From: Rariloculus sp965263005
GTDB taxonomy: Bacteria > Pseudomonadota > Gammaproteobacteria > Steroidobacterales > Rariloculaceae
DNA: 64,000 bases
Assembly: GCF_965263005.1 (NCBI RefSeq)
Contig: NZ_OZ253579.1
Span: 2,232,001-2,296,000 of the forward strand
Direction of reading: 5' to 3'
Positions 36,031 through 44,884 of the stretch are shown one piece after another. Position numbers and translations under genes: made by a program. Positions within the stretch are counted from its first letter, which is position 1; every line of letters starts with the position of its first letter. The notes under the pieces are model-generated. The model had not been told where the DNA came from. It worked only from the letters and a program-made list of their open reading frames with translations, and did no database searches.

Positions 36031-38462
36031 TGAGAACCTCGCTTTACGTAGGGGCGGGCTGCGCGGCGGTCGCCGCGGTGGCCGCATATGTCTGGCTCAG
36101 CCGCTCGCCGGAAGCCGCACTCGCCGAGCAGTGGGCGATGCTCGACCGCTACTGTGTAGAGTGCCACAACGACTACGAATTCACGGGCGGAGTTTCGTTC
36201 GAAGGCGTGAGCCCGAGCGACGTGCACGCCGACAAGGCGCTCTTCGAGGCTGCGATCCGCAAGCTGCGCGTGGCCATGATGCCGCCGCGCACCGAGCCTC
36301 AGCCCGAGGGCACGACACGGGCCGAATTCGTCGCAGCGCTTGAATCGACGCTGGATGCCGCGGCCGAAGCGGAGCCGTTTGTCGGCACGCATCTCGTACA
36401 CCGCCTCAATCGCGCCGAGTACGCGAACGCAATTAGGGATCTGTTCGCGCTAGAAGTCGACGTGATGGAGCTTCTGCCGAGCGATGGCGGCGACTTCGGT
36501 TTCGATAACATCGCCGCGGCGCTGACGACGTCGCCGCTGCTGCTCGAGCGCTACCTTACCGCGGCGCTTCGAGTCAGCGCGCTCGCGGTCGGAGATGCCG
36601 ACGCCGTTCCTACGGCTTTCCCGTACACGATCAGCGTCGAGGTCACGCAGGACCAGCACATGGATGGGCTGCCTCTCGGCACGCGAGGCGGCATACTGGT
36701 CCGCCACAATTTCCCGGCTGATGGCGATTACGTGTTGTCCGGCCGACTGTTGCGCACAGTCGCCGAGGGTTACGTCGGTGTCGAGGGTCACGACACGCCG
36801 CACGAGTTCATCATCATGCTGGACGGCGAGCTAGTGTTCTCCGCGCTCATCGGCGGTCCCGAGCAGCACGCGTCGCAGTCCGAGAACATTGTAATCTCGC
36901 GAGTGGAGATCGACGAGATGATGAACTCGCCGCCGATTCCGGTTACCGCGGGCCCGCATGATCTCGCATTCACCTGGATCGAGCGGCCACACAAGGAACA
37001 GAATGCTTGGCAGCCGCCGCTGCGCGCCTCCCAGGAAGCGCACAACATCTCGGGTTTGCCGAGACTCGAAACCGCGGTAATTGCCGGTCCGTACAACGTG
37101 ACCGGCGTCAGCGACACACCTAGTCGCGAGCGAATTCTCGTCTGCCAACCCGAGTCCGCTGCCGAGGAAGCGCCGTGCGCCGAGGAAATATTCTCGACTC
37201 TTGCCAAGCGCGCGTTCCGGCGGCCCGTGGAATCGGCCGATGTCGAGGCGCCGCTGTCGTTCTATAGCGAGGCGCGGGATCGCGGCGGCGACTTCGATAG
37301 CGGTATCCGCGCGGGCCTTGCGCGAATCCTCGTCAGCCCATCGTTCCTGTTCCGCGCGGAGCGCGATCCGGAGGACCTGCCGGCTGGCTCGAGCCATTCG
37401 ATCAGCGACATCGAGCTTGCCTCGCGTCTGTCGTTCTTCCTCTGGTCGAGCATTCCTGATAGCGAGCTGCTCGATCTTGCGATCGACGGGCGGTTGCGCG
37501 AGTCGAGTGTGCTTGAAGCGCAGATCAGGCGCATGGTCGCCGACGAGCGCGCCGATGCGCTCGTAGCGAATTTCACCGGACAATGGCTGCAGCTTCGCAA
37601 CCTCGAACCGCGCGTCATACCGGATCTTCTACTGTACCCGGACTTCGACGATAACCTGCGCAAGGCGTTCCGTCGCGAGACGGAGCTGTTGTTCGCAAAC
37701 GTGCTCAGAGAGAATCGCAGCGTGCTCGAGCTGCTCGAGGCGGACTATACTTTCGTCAACGAGCGCCTGGCCCGGCATTACGGCATCCCGGGCGTCTACG
37801 GTTCACGCTTCCGCCGCGTGGATCTGACCGATCCAAACCGCTGGGGCCTGCTCGGGCACGGTAGCCTCCTGTCGCTGACCTCGGCGGCGACGCGCACATC
37901 GCCGATCATTCGCGGCAAGTATGTGCTGGCAAACCTGATGAACAGTCCGCCGCCGCCGCCGCCGGCTGTCGTGCCGGCGCTGGAGGAGAGCATTCCCGAA
38001 GGCCGGCCGACAACGGTTCGCGAGCAGCTTGAGTTGCACCGGGAGCGTTCGGAATGCGCTACATGCCACGACAACATCGATCCCGTCGGTTTTGCGCTTG
38101 AGAACTTCGACGCCGTGGGCCAGTGGCGCGAAACGACCAGGGAAGGACTGCCGATCGATTCGGCTGGAATCCTGGCTGACGGAACCCCGGTTGACGGTCC
38201 CGTCGCGCTACGCGAAGCCATGCTCGCACGGCCTGAGGTGTTTGCGGGCACGGTGACCGAAAAACTGCTAACTTATGCCTTGGGTCGCGGGCTCGAGCCG
38301 GCCGACATGCCGCAGGTTCGCAGGATTTTGCATAACGCGGCCGAGAGTGACTATCATATGATGTTGATCGTATTGGGCATCGTGGACAGCTTGCCGTTCC
38401 AGATGCGTACCAAAGTGGCCGAACCGGACGTGGTGCAGGGCATCGCGCAAACGAGGGAGTAG
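36030..38462 (+). CDS. DUF1587/DUF1592/DUF1588/DUF1585 multidomain c-type cytochrome protein
   Basis: 810 residues. N-terminal hydrophobic anchor (about 5-23), haem site CVECH at 42-46, DUF1587 (HRLNRAEYANAIRDLFALEVDVMELLP, about 125), DUF1592 (ASRLSFFLWSSIPDSELLDLA), DUF1588 with CATCH and IDPVGFALENFDAVGQWRE near 670, and DUF1585 (LLTYALGRGLEPADMP). A paralogue of the protein at 623, roughly half identical in the conserved blocks by eye. It is translated with the ankyrin gene upstream and followed after 3 bp by DUF1552. Confidence 0.92.
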   Translation: MRTSLYVGAGCAAVAAVAAYVWLSRSPEAALAEQWAMLDRYCVECHNDYEFTGGVSFEGVSPSDVHADKALFEAAIRKLRVAMMPPRTEPQPEGTTRAEFVAALESTLDAAAEAEPFVGTHLVHRLNRAEYANAIRDLFALEVDVMELLPSDGGDFGFDNIAAALTTSPLLLERYLTAALRVSALAVGDADAVPTAFPYTISVEVTQDQHMDGLPLGTRGGILVRHNFPADGDYVLSGRLLRTVAEGYVGVEGHDTPHEFIIMLDGELVFSALIGGPEQHASQSENIVISRVEIDEMMNSPPIPVTAGPHDLAFTWIERPHKEQNAWQPPLRASQEAHNISGLPRLETAVIAGPYNVTGVSDTPSRERILVCQPESAAEEAPCAEEIFSTLAKRAFRRPVESADVEAPLSFYSEARDRGGDFDSGIRAGLARILVSPSFLFRAERDPEDLPAGSSHSISDIELASRLSFFLWSSIPDSELLDLAIDGRLRESSVLEAQIRRMVADERADALVANFTGQWLQLRNLEPRVIPDLLLYPDFDDNLRKAFRRETELLFANVLRENRSVLELLEADYTFVNERLARHYGIPGVYGSRFRRVDLTDPNRWGLLGHGSLLSLTSAATRTSPIIRGKYVLANLMNSPPPPPPAVVPALEESIPEGRPTTVREQLELHRERSECATCHDNIDPVGFALENFDAVGQWRETTREGLPIDSAGILADGTPVDGPVALREAMLARPEVFAGTVTEKLLTYALGRGLEPADMPQVRRILHNAAESDYHMMLIVLGIVDSLPFQMRTKVAEPDVVQGIAQTRE

Positions 38463-38465
38463 CTA

Positions 38466-39776
38466 ATGTTTATCACGAAGAAGCACTTGCAGCGTCGTAC
38501 ATTTCTCCGAGGTATGGGTACGGCTGTGGCCTTGCCTCTCCTTGATGCAATGGTGCCCGCTTTCGCCCAATCCAGTGTACGCACGCCGTTCCGGTTCGGG
38601 GCGATCTACATGCCGCATGGGGCATATCCGGCGATGTGGCATCCGGATCAGACGGGCAGCGACTTCGAATTCAAACCAATCATGAAACCGCTGGAGCCGT
38701 ATCGTGACCATCTGGTAACGATCAGCCAGATGAAGGCGCCGGACGGTTCGGTCCATCTGGGCGCGAGCGCACAGTGGCTGAATGGTGTGGGACCCGTCGG
38801 CGAAGCCGGCGACTACGCCCGGATCGAGTCGAAAAAGACGGTGGACCAATACATTGCCGACGTCGTGGCCGAGGATACGCCGCTCAGATCGCTTGAGGTC
38901 GGCACCGAGGACATGGGCACGGCGGCAGGTGCCTGCGACGGCTTCCCATGCGTGTTCTTCAACACGATTTCGTGGCGCGACGACACGAGCCCGTTGCCGG
39001 TCGGGATCAACCCGCAGGTGACTTTCGAGCGGATGTTCGGCGATCCTGGCACGCCCTCTCAGCGCTTGGAGCGCTTGCGCCAGAAGCAGAGCATGCTCGA
39101 CTCGGTTGCTCACGAGACGAAGCGGCTGCAGCGCACGCTTGGAGCGGCCGACAACGTATTGCTCGACCAATATCTGACGAACGTGCGGCGTGTCGAGATG
39201 CAACTGCAGAAGATGGATGCGCGCGCGGATACGATCGTCGAGGCGCCTGACGCGCCTGTCGGCGTGCCAGACCAGTTCGACGACCACCTGACTGTGACCT
39301 ACGATCTCATGCACCTGGCGTTTCAGGGGGACCTCTCGCGGGTGTTCACCTTTATGCTCGGTCACGAGGCAAGCAGCCGCAGTTACGCGCACATCGGTAT
39401 TTCGGAGCCGCACCATCCGGTCTCGCACCACGCTGACAAGCCGGAGGGCATAGAGAAGTACTCGAAGATCGTGACCTACCAGATCGCGAAACTCGGTGAG
39501 TTCGTCGACAAGCTGGGCTCGACGCCAGACGGCGACGGTACGCTGCTCGATTCGGCAGTCGTCTATTGGGGCAGCGGCATGAGCAACGCCAATGTGCACG
39601 ATCGCCACAACGCGCCGGCTATCCTGCTCGGCGGGGGCAACGGCCATCTCCAGGGCAATCGGCACATCGCGGCGAAGGAGAAGGAACCGACTGGGAACCT
39701 GCTGTTGGCGTTGGCCGATATGGCGGGTGCCGAGTGCGAATCCTTCGGCGAAAGCACGGGCCGCCTCGCGATATAG
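38466..39776 (+). CDS. DUF1552 family Tat-exported protein
   Basis: 436 residues. Twin-arginine signal QRRTFLRGMGTAVALPLLDAM (about 9-29, cleavage near AFAQ). The mature part contains RFGAIYMPHG, SQMKAPDGSVHLGASAQWL, DQYIADVVAEDTPLRSLEVG, RMFGDPGTPSQR and a C-terminal LLDSAVVYWGSGMSNANVHDRHNAPAILLGG, which resembles alkaline-phosphatase-like DUF1501/DUF1552 endings. It is the last gene of the ankyrin-DUF1592-DUF1552 operon; a strong terminator follows. Function unknown. Confidence 0.9.
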   Translation: MFITKKHLQRRTFLRGMGTAVALPLLDAMVPAFAQSSVRTPFRFGAIYMPHGAYPAMWHPDQTGSDFEFKPIMKPLEPYRDHLVTISQMKAPDGSVHLGASAQWLNGVGPVGEAGDYARIESKKTVDQYIADVVAEDTPLRSLEVGTEDMGTAAGACDGFPCVFFNTISWRDDTSPLPVGINPQVTFERMFGDPGTPSQRLERLRQKQSMLDSVAHETKRLQRTLGAADNVLLDQYLTNVRRVEMQLQKMDARADTIVEAPDAPVGVPDQFDDHLTVTYDLMHLAFQGDLSRVFTFMLGHEASSRSYAHIGISEPHHPVSHHADKPEGIEKYSKIVTYQIAKLGEFVDKLGSTPDGDGTLLDSAVVYWGSGMSNANVHDRHNAPAILLGGGNGHLQGNRHIAAKEKEPTGNLLLALADMAGAECESFGESTGRLAI

Positions 39777-39809
39777 CACCGCACGGCCGCGTTTATATAA
39801 CCAGTTCAG

Positions 39810-39842
39810 CGGGGGCGGCCACGTGGCGCGCCCCCGTTTTTT
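39810..39842 (+). terminator. Rho-independent terminator of the ankyrin-DUF1592-DUF1552 operon
   Basis: Stem CGGGGGCG (39810-39817) with CGCCCCCG (39829-39836), further pairing inside the loop, then six T (39837-39842). It lies 34 bp after the DUF1552 stop and is the clearest intrinsic terminator in the window. Confidence 0.85.
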
Positions 39843-40018
39843 GTGCAGCCAATTTGTTGCAGCCAAGGGCGGCGGCTGCGCGGCGAAGCGGCGCCAGGGC
39901 GACGAGGGAGACGATATCCAGGTGCCCGGAGATATCCCTGCCGCACGAGCATTCCCGTTCGCACGGCTTCGAAAAATGCTTCAATATAGGGAACCGGCCC
40001 TGGCGAGAGGCATATCCG

Positions 40019-40429
40019 ATGACGAGGACACTGTTGGCAGTGAGTGCAGGTCTGCTCTCTGCCATGTTCATTCCGGCTCAGGCACATCATTCATTCTCGG
40101 CCGTGTTCGACAGCACCCAGCCCGTGGCGGTGATGGGCAGGATCGTACGCGTCGAATGGCTGAATCCGCACATCTGGTTCTATGTCGAGGTCGATGAGCC
40201 CAACGGTGACGTGACCGAATGGGCGTTCTCCGGCGCACCTCCGGGCGTGCTGATGCGTCGCGGTATCACGAAGGATGTGCTTGCCGTCGGAACGATCGTG
40301 AACGTCGAAGGCTTCAAGGCTCGCGACGGTTCAAACAACGCGTCGGGCGGGAGCGTGACGCTGCCCGATGGCCGCAACGTCTTTACGGCATCCCGCGAAG
40401 ACGCCGTACCCGAATCGAACGACCGCTAA
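40019..40429 (+). CDS. DUF6152 family exported protein
   Basis: 136 residues from the ATG at 40019 (GAGAGG upstream); this start begins the signal peptide, which ends at PAQA before HHSFSAVFDSTQPVAVMG. The core RIVRVEWLNPHIWFYVEVDE, WAFSGAPPGVLMRRGITKDV and VGTIVNVEGFKARDG is typical. It precedes a DGRxHP-family gene by 17 bp, so this pair has the reverse gene order of the pairs at 17066 and 29586. Confidence 0.88.
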   Translation: MTRTLLAVSAGLLSAMFIPAQAHHSFSAVFDSTQPVAVMGRIVRVEWLNPHIWFYVEVDEPNGDVTEWAFSGAPPGVLMRRGITKDVLAVGTIVNVEGFKARDGSNNASGGSVTLPDGRNVFTASREDAVPESNDR

Positions 40430-40446
40430 CTGCGAGGCACGAAGTC

Positions 40447-41220
40447 ATGAATCGCTCGATGTACTCATTGCTCGGCGCTTGCGCCGTCCTGCTCACGCTG
40501 TCGTCGCAGGCGGTAGCCCAGTCCACAGAATCGGCATCGGACACGCTGAGAACACCGAACGGCAAGCCCGATTTTTCGGGGTTCTGGTCTCAGCCGCGCC
40601 ATTTGGAACCGCGCGGTGGCGGCGCGACGACCTTCACGAAGGAGAACATGCCGCCGTTCGTTCCGGGAGGCGAGGCGCTGTTCTACAAGCCGCACACGGG
40701 CGATCCTTTCCTCGACGAGCCGCGCGCTTACTGTATGCCGTCGGGCTTCCCGTCTGCCTATTTCGGACCGTATCCCGTCCAGATCGTCCAGAATGACGAT
40801 TGGCTCGTCATGACCACCGAGTACGAGCGTGCGACACGTTTGATTCCGCTCGACGGGCGCCCGCACCGGGAAGGCATAGAGCCCACATTCTATGGCGACC
40901 CGGTCGGGTACTGGGACGGCGACACGCTCGTGATCGATAGCCGCAACTTCAAGCGATGGACGCTTGATGACTACTACTACGTCAACCCCGACGAGTACAG
41001 GATGCACAGCGACGCGTTTCGCACGATCGAGCGGCTGCGCCGCGTCGATGCCAATACTCTGTCGTACGAGTTTACGATCGAGGATCCGAAGATCTTCACG
41101 GCGCCCTGGACCGAACAGCTTCAGATGACGCTGCATCCCGAATGGGAAGAGGCCGGGCTCTACGAGTTCTTCTGCATGGAAAACAACCGCTGTCCGGGCG
41201 GCAACTGCTCTGACCGCTAG
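40447..41220 (+). CDS. Exported protein, DGRxHP/GDTLVV family
   Basis: 257 residues from the ATG at 40447, the start that begins a signal peptide (ending near AVAQ, residue 25). Family features in order: KPDFSGFWSQ (about 40), AYCMPSGFPSAYFGPYPVQIVQNDD (split, about 97-120), LDGRPHREGIEPTFYGDPVG (about 136), YWDGDTLVIDSRNF (about 156), TIEDPKIFTAPWTEQL (about 215), then FFCMENNRC. It has a Cys-rich tail (two extra Cys in CPGGNC). It is paired with the DUF6152 gene just upstream. Function unknown. Confidence 0.78.
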   Translation: MNRSMYSLLGACAVLLTLSSQAVAQSTESASDTLRTPNGKPDFSGFWSQPRHLEPRGGGATTFTKENMPPFVPGGEALFYKPHTGDPFLDEPRAYCMPSGFPSAYFGPYPVQIVQNDDWLVMTTEYERATRLIPLDGRPHREGIEPTFYGDPVGYWDGDTLVIDSRNFKRWTLDDYYYVNPDEYRMHSDAFRTIERLRRVDANTLSYEFTIEDPKIFTAPWTEQLQMTLHPEWEEAGLYEFFCMENNRCPGGNCSDR

Positions 41221-41399
41221 GTGTTGACAGAGCGAAAGTCATCGATGGCGTGCGGCCTTGGCGCCGCTGCGAGCATCGCGTGCGCGGTGCTCCTTTCGTC
41301 GCAGGCGTCTGTCCGTACCGATCCCGAAGTGTGATTTTCGTAGCATCGGTGTATCTCCGGTGATAATTTGGGCGGCGGCTGCATAAAGGAGATGCGAAC

Positions 41400-41735
41400 A
41401 TGAAAAAGTTGCTTGCTTCGCTGATTCTGCTCGGGTCAATAGCGCTGCCGATGCACGCGTGGTCAGCTGACCAGATCATTCGCCTTACGGAGTGTCAGGC
41501 GCTGACACAGGATGATCTTCATGTGCTTGCACTCGGCGCTCTTTCCAAACGCAGATACACTATCGAGGAAGATACGTCGACGATGATTGTCGGCGAGCAA
41601 GATGATTTGAAGGTCGAAATACTGATCGAGGCGGACAGCGAAATCGTCAAACGTTGGAAAGAGGGATTTGGGCATCGAAGAGACGTTTGGTTGCGCAATC
41701 GGCAGACAGACATCCTGTGGGCTTTGGCAGAGTGA
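41400..41735 (+). CDS. Small exported protein at the head of the aryl polyene cluster
   Basis: 111 residues, signal peptide ending near AWSA (residue 22). The mature part (TECQALTQDDLHVLALGALSKRRYTIEEDTSTMIVG...VKRWKEGFGHRRDVWLRNRQTDILWALAE) is a single small domain that I cannot name; similar small secreted proteins accompany some xanthomonadin/APE clusters, but I cannot verify this. AGGAG precedes the ATG. It lies 73 bp upstream of the halogenase-like gene on the same strand and is probably the first gene of the operon. Confidence 0.65.
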   Translation: MKKLLASLILLGSIALPMHAWSADQIIRLTECQALTQDDLHVLALGALSKRRYTIEEDTSTMIVGEQDDLKVEILIEADSEIVKRWKEGFGHRRDVWLRNRQTDILWALAE

Positions 41736-41808
41736 GTCGGGCACCTGCGACCTGCAAGCTCAGCACCGAATAGCCGCCAGCAACTTTCAGAAGACCCGCC
41801 TTCTCGAA

Positions 41809-43050
41809 ATGGCACCAGAAGCTGTTGACGTGCTCATAATCGGAGCTGGCCCGTCCGGCTCGCTCGCGGGCGCCTTGTTGAGCCGCAAGGGTCATCGTTG
41901 CCTCATCCTCGAGCGTGATCTCTTTCCACGCTTCTCGATAGGTGAGAGCCTGCTACCCCAATGCATGGAGTTTCTCGAGGAAGCGGACATGCTGGACCGT
42001 GTCCGTGAGATGCACTTCCAGGCCAAGGAAGGAGCTGTATTCTCGTGGCGGGGCGAACTTTCCACATTCGACTTCAGCGACCAATTCTGTGCGGAAGTTT
42101 GGACGGCGACGTACGAGGTCGAACGTGCGACGTTCGACCATGCGCTCGCGATGCGGGCCGAGGAACTGGGCGTGGACATTCGCTTCGGTAAGGAAATCAT
42201 CCACGCCGTACCGGGAGCCGGGGCATCCGACGTTGTGGCGCGCGATGTTGAGGGTGCCGAACATCACTATCGCGCGAAGTTCGTGTTGGATGCTAGCGGC
42301 TTCGGCCGCGTATTACCTCGCCTGCTGGATCTCGATGCACCGTCTGGTTTCCCTGCCCGGCGTTCATTGTTCACCCACGTTGAGGATCGAATAGATCACG
42401 CCGAATTCGATCGCAACAAGATATTGATCACCATCCATCCCGTCGATGCGGACGTCTGGTATTGGCTGATCCCCTTCAGTAACGGCCGCTGCTCGGTCGG
42501 AGTGGTCGCCGATGCAGCGTATTTCGATCAATTCGAGGGCTCGCAGGCGGAGATCATGAGGAACCTCGTCAACTCGGACCCCTGGATGCAGGAGTGGCTG
42601 GCAAACGCGGTTTACGATACGCCCGTCAGTCAGATCAACGGGTACGCTGCGAACGTGACCAGGCTCTGGGGCGACGGCTTTGCGCTTCTGGGGAACGCTG
42701 GAGAATTCCTCGATCCCGTCTTCTCGTCGGGAGTGACGATAGCGATGAAATCTGCAAGCCTCGCCGCGGCTACTGTCGACCGTCAGCTTCGAGGAGAAAA
42801 CGTGGATTGGGACCGCGAGTTCGCGCGCCCCTTAAAACGCGGGGTGGACGTGTTCAGGGCCTTTGTGGAGTCATGGTACGACGGCGCATTGCACGATATC
42901 TTCTTCAGCAAGCTGAAGGACGAGAAGGTCAAACGGATGATCTGTTCGATCCTGGCAGGTTATGTGTGGGATGAGCACAATCCTTACGTGTCCCGGACTC
43001 GACCCAGGTTGGAAGCGCTGGCGGAGCTATGCAGAATGCGTGCGCATTAG
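41809..43050 (+). CDS. FAD-dependent halogenase-like monooxygenase of the aryl polyene cluster
   Basis: 413 residues from the ATG at 41809, where the dinucleotide-binding motif begins (IIGAGPSG, 10-17). The next landmarks are GESLLP (45-50), a Lys73 in FQAKEGAVFSW, aligned with the catalytic lysine of PltA/CmlS-type halogenases, then WYWLIP at 217-222, an exact WxWxIP motif, and FALLGNAGEFLDPVFSSGV, the FAD-binding second half. These motifs fit a flavin-dependent halogenase; xanthomonadins are brominated aryl polyenes whose clusters encode such an enzyme. Related oxidoreductases in flexirubin/APE clusters are not all halogenases, so activity is inference. It needs a flavin reductase, not encoded nearby. 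Confidence 0.8.
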   Translation: MAPEAVDVLIIGAGPSGSLAGALLSRKGHRCLILERDLFPRFSIGESLLPQCMEFLEEADMLDRVREMHFQAKEGAVFSWRGELSTFDFSDQFCAEVWTATYEVERATFDHALAMRAEELGVDIRFGKEIIHAVPGAGASDVVARDVEGAEHHYRAKFVLDASGFGRVLPRLLDLDAPSGFPARRSLFTHVEDRIDHAEFDRNKILITIHPVDADVWYWLIPFSNGRCSVGVVADAAYFDQFEGSQAEIMRNLVNSDPWMQEWLANAVYDTPVSQINGYAANVTRLWGDGFALLGNAGEFLDPVFSSGVTIAMKSASLAAATVDRQLRGENVDWDREFARPLKRGVDVFRAFVESWYDGALHDIFFSKLKDEKVKRMICSILAGYVWDEHNPYVSRTRPRLEALAELCRMRAH

Positions 43051-43127
43051 CGTCCACGGCTGCCTCGCAGCGGCGCGGCCGCATGCGCCAGGATGTACGG
43101 GATGGCGGCACTCAGACACTTTCGACA

Positions 43128-43853
43128 ATGACACGTAAATTGAAGGTCGAGCGATGGGCGTTCTGGTCGCCCGAGGCTGCGAGCCCGGCAGAGTGGCGCG
43201 AGCTCTGGAGCGGACCGGATCCCGCCGTCGCTGCGGGACCTGTTCCCAGCCATCGGATACCGTCCATGCACCGTCGCAGAATGAGCAAGATGTCAAAGAT
43301 GGCGGTGCAAGTAGCACTCGAGGCATCGGACGAAATCGATGCGCACTATCTCGTGTTCTGCTCGCGGCACGGCGAGTTGGTACGCACGCAAAGGCTACTG
43401 TCGAGTATCGCGAGCGGCGACACTTTGTCGCCGACGGATTTCAGTCAATCGGTGCACAACACGAGTTCCGGGCTGTATTCGATTATCAAACGCTCGCGCG
43501 TACCCGCGTGCTCGCTTGCTGCAGGGTCCGGGAGCTTTGCCTACGGTTGGCTCGAAGCCGAGGGCTATCTCGCCGAGCATCGGGAAGGCCATGTGCTGCT
43601 CGTAGACTGCGAGGATGTGCTTCCGGAACCCTACCAAGCGCTTGTCGACGCGAAGCCATGTGCGTATGCGCTGGCACTCGTGCTGACGGCGGAAGCTGAT
43701 TGCGGTTTGAGTTTACATCTGGGAACCGCCGCGGAAGATTCGAAACTGCCGATTGGACCCTTGTTCCTGGATTGGTGTTTGTCTGGGGGGACCGTCTTCG
43801 ACATCTGCGCGGAAGGTCAGAAGTTTACGTGGGAACGGAAAGGTGGGGCGTAG
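43128..43853 (+). CDS. apeC: Beta-ketoacyl synthase-like chain length factor (ApeC-type)
   Basis: 241 residues from the ATG at 43128; an upstream start at 43029 would overlap the halogenase gene. It is a short KS-fold protein in which the usual active-site Cys is replaced: SLAAGSGSFAYGWLEA stands where ketosynthases have TACTSS. It also lacks the C-terminal HGT and HTxGA histidines. In the E. coli APE system the equivalent ApeC pairs with the ketosynthase ApeO as a chain-length-factor-like partner. The 3' end overlaps the next gene's GTG by 11 bp. Confidence 0.82.
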   Translation: MTRKLKVERWAFWSPEAASPAEWRELWSGPDPAVAAGPVPSHRIPSMHRRRMSKMSKMAVQVALEASDEIDAHYLVFCSRHGELVRTQRLLSSIASGDTLSPTDFSQSVHNTSSGLYSIIKRSRVPACSLAAGSGSFAYGWLEAEGYLAEHREGHVLLVDCEDVLPEPYQALVDAKPCAYALALVLTAEADCGLSLHLGTAAEDSKLPIGPLFLDWCLSGGTVFDICAEGQKFTWERKGGA

Positions 43854-44655
43854 CTGGAGGCTGATCGCTACGACGCTCCTGTTCACTGTTTTCGGTGCAG
43901 GCGGTCTAGTAGTCGGGTTTACGGTGTTTCCTGTCATCTCTCTCGTGTCGCGTGATCCCAAGGTGCGTGCTCGGAGAGCCAGAGCCGCGGTTGGCTCGAG
44001 TTTTCGTGGATTTCTCCTGCTGATGCAGGGGCTGCGTGTTGCTCACTTTGACGTTGACCGAAAAACGTTTGCCGGTCTGGCTGGGGAACGCGGCAACATC
44101 GTCGTCGCGAATCATCCAACGCTCATAGATGTCGTCTTCCTGCTCGCCTATATCGAGCAAGCTAACTGCGTCGTCAAGTCAGCCGTTTGGCACAATCCCT
44201 TCATGCGCTGGGCCGTGCGCTGCGCGGCCTACATTCCGAACGAAGACCTGGAAACGCTGCTGAATTCTTGCGAGAGGGCATTGCGAGCGGGCGAGACGCT
44301 GATCATCTTCCCGGAGGCGACGCGTACAGTTCCGGGGAAACCAATCCAACTCCAGAGAGGCGCTGCGAACATCGCTTTGAGGGCTGGCGCAGCCGTGAAT
44401 ATCGTGCAGATCAGGTGCGAGCCCTCGACCCTGTCCAAGGCTGAGCCATGGTATCGTGTACCAGAGCAGCGACCTTGCCTGTCCGTGAGGTTGCGTGATA
44501 GCCTCCGGCCGCACGATTTTCTCCGGCCGGGGGAGCATGTCGGTGTCGCTGCGCGGCGCTTGACAAGCGCTCTGCAGACAGTGCTTTCCGAAGAGGTTCC
44601 CATAGATGAAGGCATTGGAAGAGGAACTCAAGGAGCTGTTGGTCGACGTGCTTAA
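43843..44655 (+). CDS. apeD: Lysophospholipid-type acyltransferase (ApeD-type)
   Basis: 270 residues from a GTG at 43843, which is the first in-frame start compatible with tight packing and precedes a membrane segment (about 7-35). The PlsC motif I NHPTLID (His91, Asp96) is clear; motif III reads FPEATRT (about 154-160). It probably transfers an acyl or polyene chain onto a lipid acceptor, in line with aryl polyenes being outer-membrane anchored. Its end overlaps the first ACP gene by 50 bp in another frame. Confidence 0.82.
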   Translation: MGRSWRLIATTLLFTVFGAGGLVVGFTVFPVISLVSRDPKVRARRARAAVGSSFRGFLLLMQGLRVAHFDVDRKTFAGLAGERGNIVVANHPTLIDVVFLLAYIEQANCVVKSAVWHNPFMRWAVRCAAYIPNEDLETLLNSCERALRAGETLIIFPEATRTVPGKPIQLQRGAANIALRAGAAVNIVQIRCEPSTLSKAEPWYRVPEQRPCLSVRLRDSLRPHDFLRPGEHVGVAARRLTSALQTVLSEEVPIDEGIGRGTQGAVGRRA

Positions 44656-44860
44656 TCTGGAAGATATCGCGGTCGCAGATATCGACAGCAATTCGCCGTT
44701 GTTCGGGGACGGCCTCGGACTGGATTCGATCGATGCGCTCGAGTTCGGCGTCGCGATTCGCAGAAAATACGAAGTCGAAATAGATGTCGATGCCGAAGAG
44801 ACGCGTGAGAATTTCGGCTCCATCGCGAACCTTGCGCGTTTCATAACGACCGGGAGCTAG
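44606..44860 (+). CDS. apeE: Acyl carrier protein 1 of the aryl polyene PKS
   Basis: 84 residues, acidic, with the phosphopantetheine Ser41 in GLGLDSIDALEF. It is one of two adjacent ACPs; in the E. coli cluster ApeE carries the growing polyene chain and ApeF has a distinct role. The gene overlaps the end of the acyltransferase gene by 50 bp. Confidence 0.93.
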   Translation: MKALEEELKELLVDVLNLEDIAVADIDSNSPLFGDGLGLDSIDALEFGVAIRRKYEVEIDVDAEETRENFGSIANLARFITTGS

Positions 44861-44884
44861 CGGCACGTCACTGGCAGGTTCCTT

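Noticed and set aside
39960..40010. Similarity of the GGGAACCGGCCCTGGC stretch to sequence next to repeat copy 1 at about 15395.
   Set aside because: The shared run is short and lies outside the repeat termini; chance in GC-rich DNA or a weak flank cannot be excluded.
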